This document shows positions 62,331 through 64,000 of a stretch of DNA of 64,000 nucleotides, in pieces. The stretch covers positions 1-64,000 of the forward strand of contig NZ_FQXY01000008.1 of the NCBI RefSeq assembly GCF_900130125.1. The letters run 5' to 3'. Source of the stretch: Bacteroides congonensis. GTDB lineage: Bacteria; Bacteroidota; Bacteroidia; Bacteroidales; Bacteroidaceae. The notes below the pieces were generated by a model, which saw nothing but the letters and a program-made list of their open reading frames with translations, ran no database searches and was not told the DNA's origin. Position 1 is the stretch's first letter. The number at the start of each line of letters is the position of its first letter. A program made the position numbers and the translations under genes.

Positions 62331-62830
62331 AACTATGTAGGAGATGAGGGTAGGTCCCTCGCAATCAACTTGCAGGAGTGGGTTGCAAACCCGTATATGC
62401 TGCTCTTTCTCCATGGTCAGGGTAGTGAACGATATATGAAAAGGCAATGTATAAATTGTCAGGTAGCTTAATAGGAGATGACCGCAAGGGAACCATTGAT
62501 GAAGCATCGAAAATAACCGTAGATGATGTCAAAACCAAGAGTTTCTCACTCTTTTGGGATAAGTAACGAGATTACCTGTTTATTGTCGTTATGGCATCCG
62601 GTGTACAGATGGCATGACCTGTTAAGAGGCTCTTATGTGGAACGTGGGAACCTGCTATAAGATGTTAACGGAAAATTCCAAGGGGCAGAACCTTCAAGGA
62701 AGAAAGTACGGATGCTTATAGTAGGGGCGGACTGACTCGTAGTAGTGTAGAAGTGCCTGTAATGGGTATGGAGCGAAGGGGTCAGCTTATTTAGCGTAAA
62801 AGTTAGTACAACTGATAAACAATTAGGAAG
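62331..62830 (+). mobile_element. 5' part of a second group II intron
   Basis: 500 bp with no coding frame but dense short inverted repeats and conserved RNA-like runs (for example GACCGCAAGGGAACC, then GGTATGGAGCGAAGGGGTC). It leads to a second reverse transcriptase gene at 62831, so it should be domains I to III of intron 2. The start of the intron cannot be fixed by eye; it may lie anywhere in 62330-62450. Confidence 0.55.
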
Positions 62831-64000
62831 ATGCAAAACGACAACGCAAAACCAATATCAATATCGAAGCAATTGGTTTATGATGCATTTCTGCGTGTGA
62901 AAGCAAACCGTGGAAGTGCAGGGATTGATAAGGTCACTCTTGAAGATTATGAAAAGAATCTGCGAGGTAACCTTTATAAACTATGGAATCGCATGAGTTC
63001 CGGCAGTTACTTTCCTCCATCGGTGAAGCTGGTAGAAATACCGAAGAGTACTGGTGGTAAACGTCCATTGGGTATCCCGACGGTATCTGATCGTGTAGCT
63101 CAAATGGCTGTAGTAATGCTGATAACCCCTTCTATCGAACCTTGTTTTCATGAGGATTCTTATGCCTACCGTCCCCATCGCTCGGCGCATGATGCTGTTG
63201 GCAAAGCTCGTGAGCGTTGTTGGAAGTATGCGTGGGTTCTGGACATCAGTAAATTCTTTGACACCATAGACCATGAACTACTGCTGAAAGCCTTGAAACG
63301 GCATACGCAAGAAAAATGGGTATTGATGTATATAGAACGTTGGCTGAAAGTTCCTTATGAGAAATCGGATGGAAGTCAGGTTGACAGGGCTCTCGGTGTA
63401 CCCCAAGGCAGTGTCATAGGTCCGGTTCTTGCGAATCTGTTTCTTCATTATACCTTTGACAAGTGGATGGAAAAGAACTTTCCCCGTGTTCCATTTGAGA
63501 GATATGCTGATGATACAATTTGTCACTGCCATAGTCTTAAACAGGCTGAGTATATGCAAGCGATGATTCAACAACGGTTTGAGTGCTGCAGGTTGCGGCT
63601 CAATGAAGAGAAAACGAAAATCGTCTATTGCAAAAGTAGCCGTCAAAAGGAGTGCTATCCCAATGTGACTTTTGACTTTCTTGGATTTACGTTTCAACCC
63701 CGGGAATCGGTAGATAAGTATGGCAACCGTTTTACGGGTTTCCTGCCGGCTATCAGCCGAAAATCAATGAAACGAATCAATGAGACGATGCGCAGTTGGC
63801 ACCTAAACAGGCACTCAAATCTCACATTGGAACACCTTGCGTCTGATATAAATCCTATCGTACGAGGTTGGATGACTTATTATGGTAAGTTTTATCCTAC
63901 CCGTTTGAAGTGGTTTATGCAGACGTTGAACGGACGTCTAGCCCGTTGGGTAATGTGTAAGTTCGAGCGTTATAGACATCGTTTCTATCCTGCTCAAGAA
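62831..64000 (+). CDS. Group II intron reverse transcriptase 2, cut by the window end
   Basis: A frame open from the ATG at 62831 to the last base (390 codons so far), starting MQNDNAKPISISKQLVYDAF. RT motifs: GSAGIDKVTLEDYE, IPKSTGGKRPLGIPTVSDR, YAYRPHRSAHDAV, VLDISKFFDTIDHELL, GVPQGSVIGPVLANLFL, FERYADDTICHC with the YADD box, and FDFLGFTFQPR. The maturase domain begins with IVRGWMTYYGKFYP. It is only distantly similar to the first reverse transcriptase, so this is another intron type and not a duplicate. The end of the protein is outside the window. Confidence 0.9.
   Translation, partial: MQNDNAKPISISKQLVYDAFLRVKANRGSAGIDKVTLEDYEKNLRGNLYKLWNRMSSGSYFPPSVKLVEIPKSTGGKRPLGIPTVSDRVAQMAVVMLITPSIEPCFHEDSYAYRPHRSAHDAVGKARERCWKYAWVLDISKFFDTIDHELLLKALKRHTQEKWVLMYIERWLKVPYEKSDGSQVDRALGVPQGSVIGPVLANLFLHYTFDKWMEKNFPRVPFERYADDTICHCHSLKQAEYMQAMIQQRFECCRLRLNEEKTKIVYCKSSRQKECYPNVTFDFLGFTFQPRESVDKYGNRFTGFLPAISRKSMKRINETMRSWHLNRHSNLTLEHLASDINPIVRGWMTYYGKFYPTRLKWFMQTLNGRLARWVMCKFERYRHRFYPAQE

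Noticed and set aside
61052..62507. Minus-strand frames opposite the intron reverse transcriptase
   Set aside because: They run against a clear reverse transcriptase with all motifs, and show no family pattern.

Overview
The window looks like a human-gut Bacteroides chromosome. The signs are a TonB-ExbBD operon of the Bacteroidetes layout, TAnnTTTG -7 promoter boxes, SusC/SusD pairs next to a hybrid two-component system, and CTnDOT-type RteA/RteB. The closest remembered layout is the B. thetaiotaomicron/ovatus group; this is from memory, not from a search.

Layout. (1) 1-14 kb, core chromosome: 3' end of a 5S rRNA, two uncharacterised genes, the exbB-exbD-exbD-tonB operon with a PstS-like lipoprotein and a TPR protein, an ABC exporter with a GntR regulator, a GH27 alpha-galactosidase, a small operon behind a perfect 21-bp inverted repeat, and tRNA-Pro(CGG). 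(2) 14.0-25.2 kb, GC-richer end of an integrative conjugative element (ICE). It starts at a 3' fragment of a second tRNA, a probable attachment-site scar, followed by excisionase-like HTH genes, a NYN/LOTUS protein, a PRTRC cassette (E1-like ThiF, E2-like protein B, ubiquitin-like protein C, proteins E and probably F), topoisomerase III and DUF4099/DUF3945 proteins. (3) 25.25-30.7 kb, nested mobile DNA: a decayed IS66-family element whose tnpB is split by a RIT-like (recombinase-in-trio) element with 34-bp terminal inverted repeats and three tyrosine recombinases linked by ATGA overlaps; only the third is intact. (4) 30.76-56.0 kb, a polysaccharide utilisation locus (PUL). The minus-strand genes are GH125, GH76, an EEP hydrolase and GH92. 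The plus-strand genes are the HTCS sensor, an IPT/NHL lipoprotein, SusC, SusD, a DUF1735-like protein, GH76, GH67, a double SGNH esterase and GH97. The first part matches the known yeast alpha-mannan PULs. The AT-rich second part adds alpha-glucuronidase and esterase functions not expected for plain mannan. (5) 56.7-64 kb, mobile DNA again: rteA-rteB without tetQ, a terminator, then two adjacent group II introns, the second running off the window.

How it fits together. In the PUL, the HTCS would sense released oligosaccharides and switch on SusCD import, surface GH76 cuts the alpha-1,6-mannan backbone, and periplasmic GH92, GH125 and GH76 finish it. Energy comes from TonB-ExbBD systems such as the one at 2-5 kb. 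ICE-type genes lie on both sides of the PUL, and the tRNA scar predicts that the intact tRNA lies to the right. The PUL may therefore be cargo inside an ICE, or two element remnants may have been joined by deletion; the window alone cannot decide.
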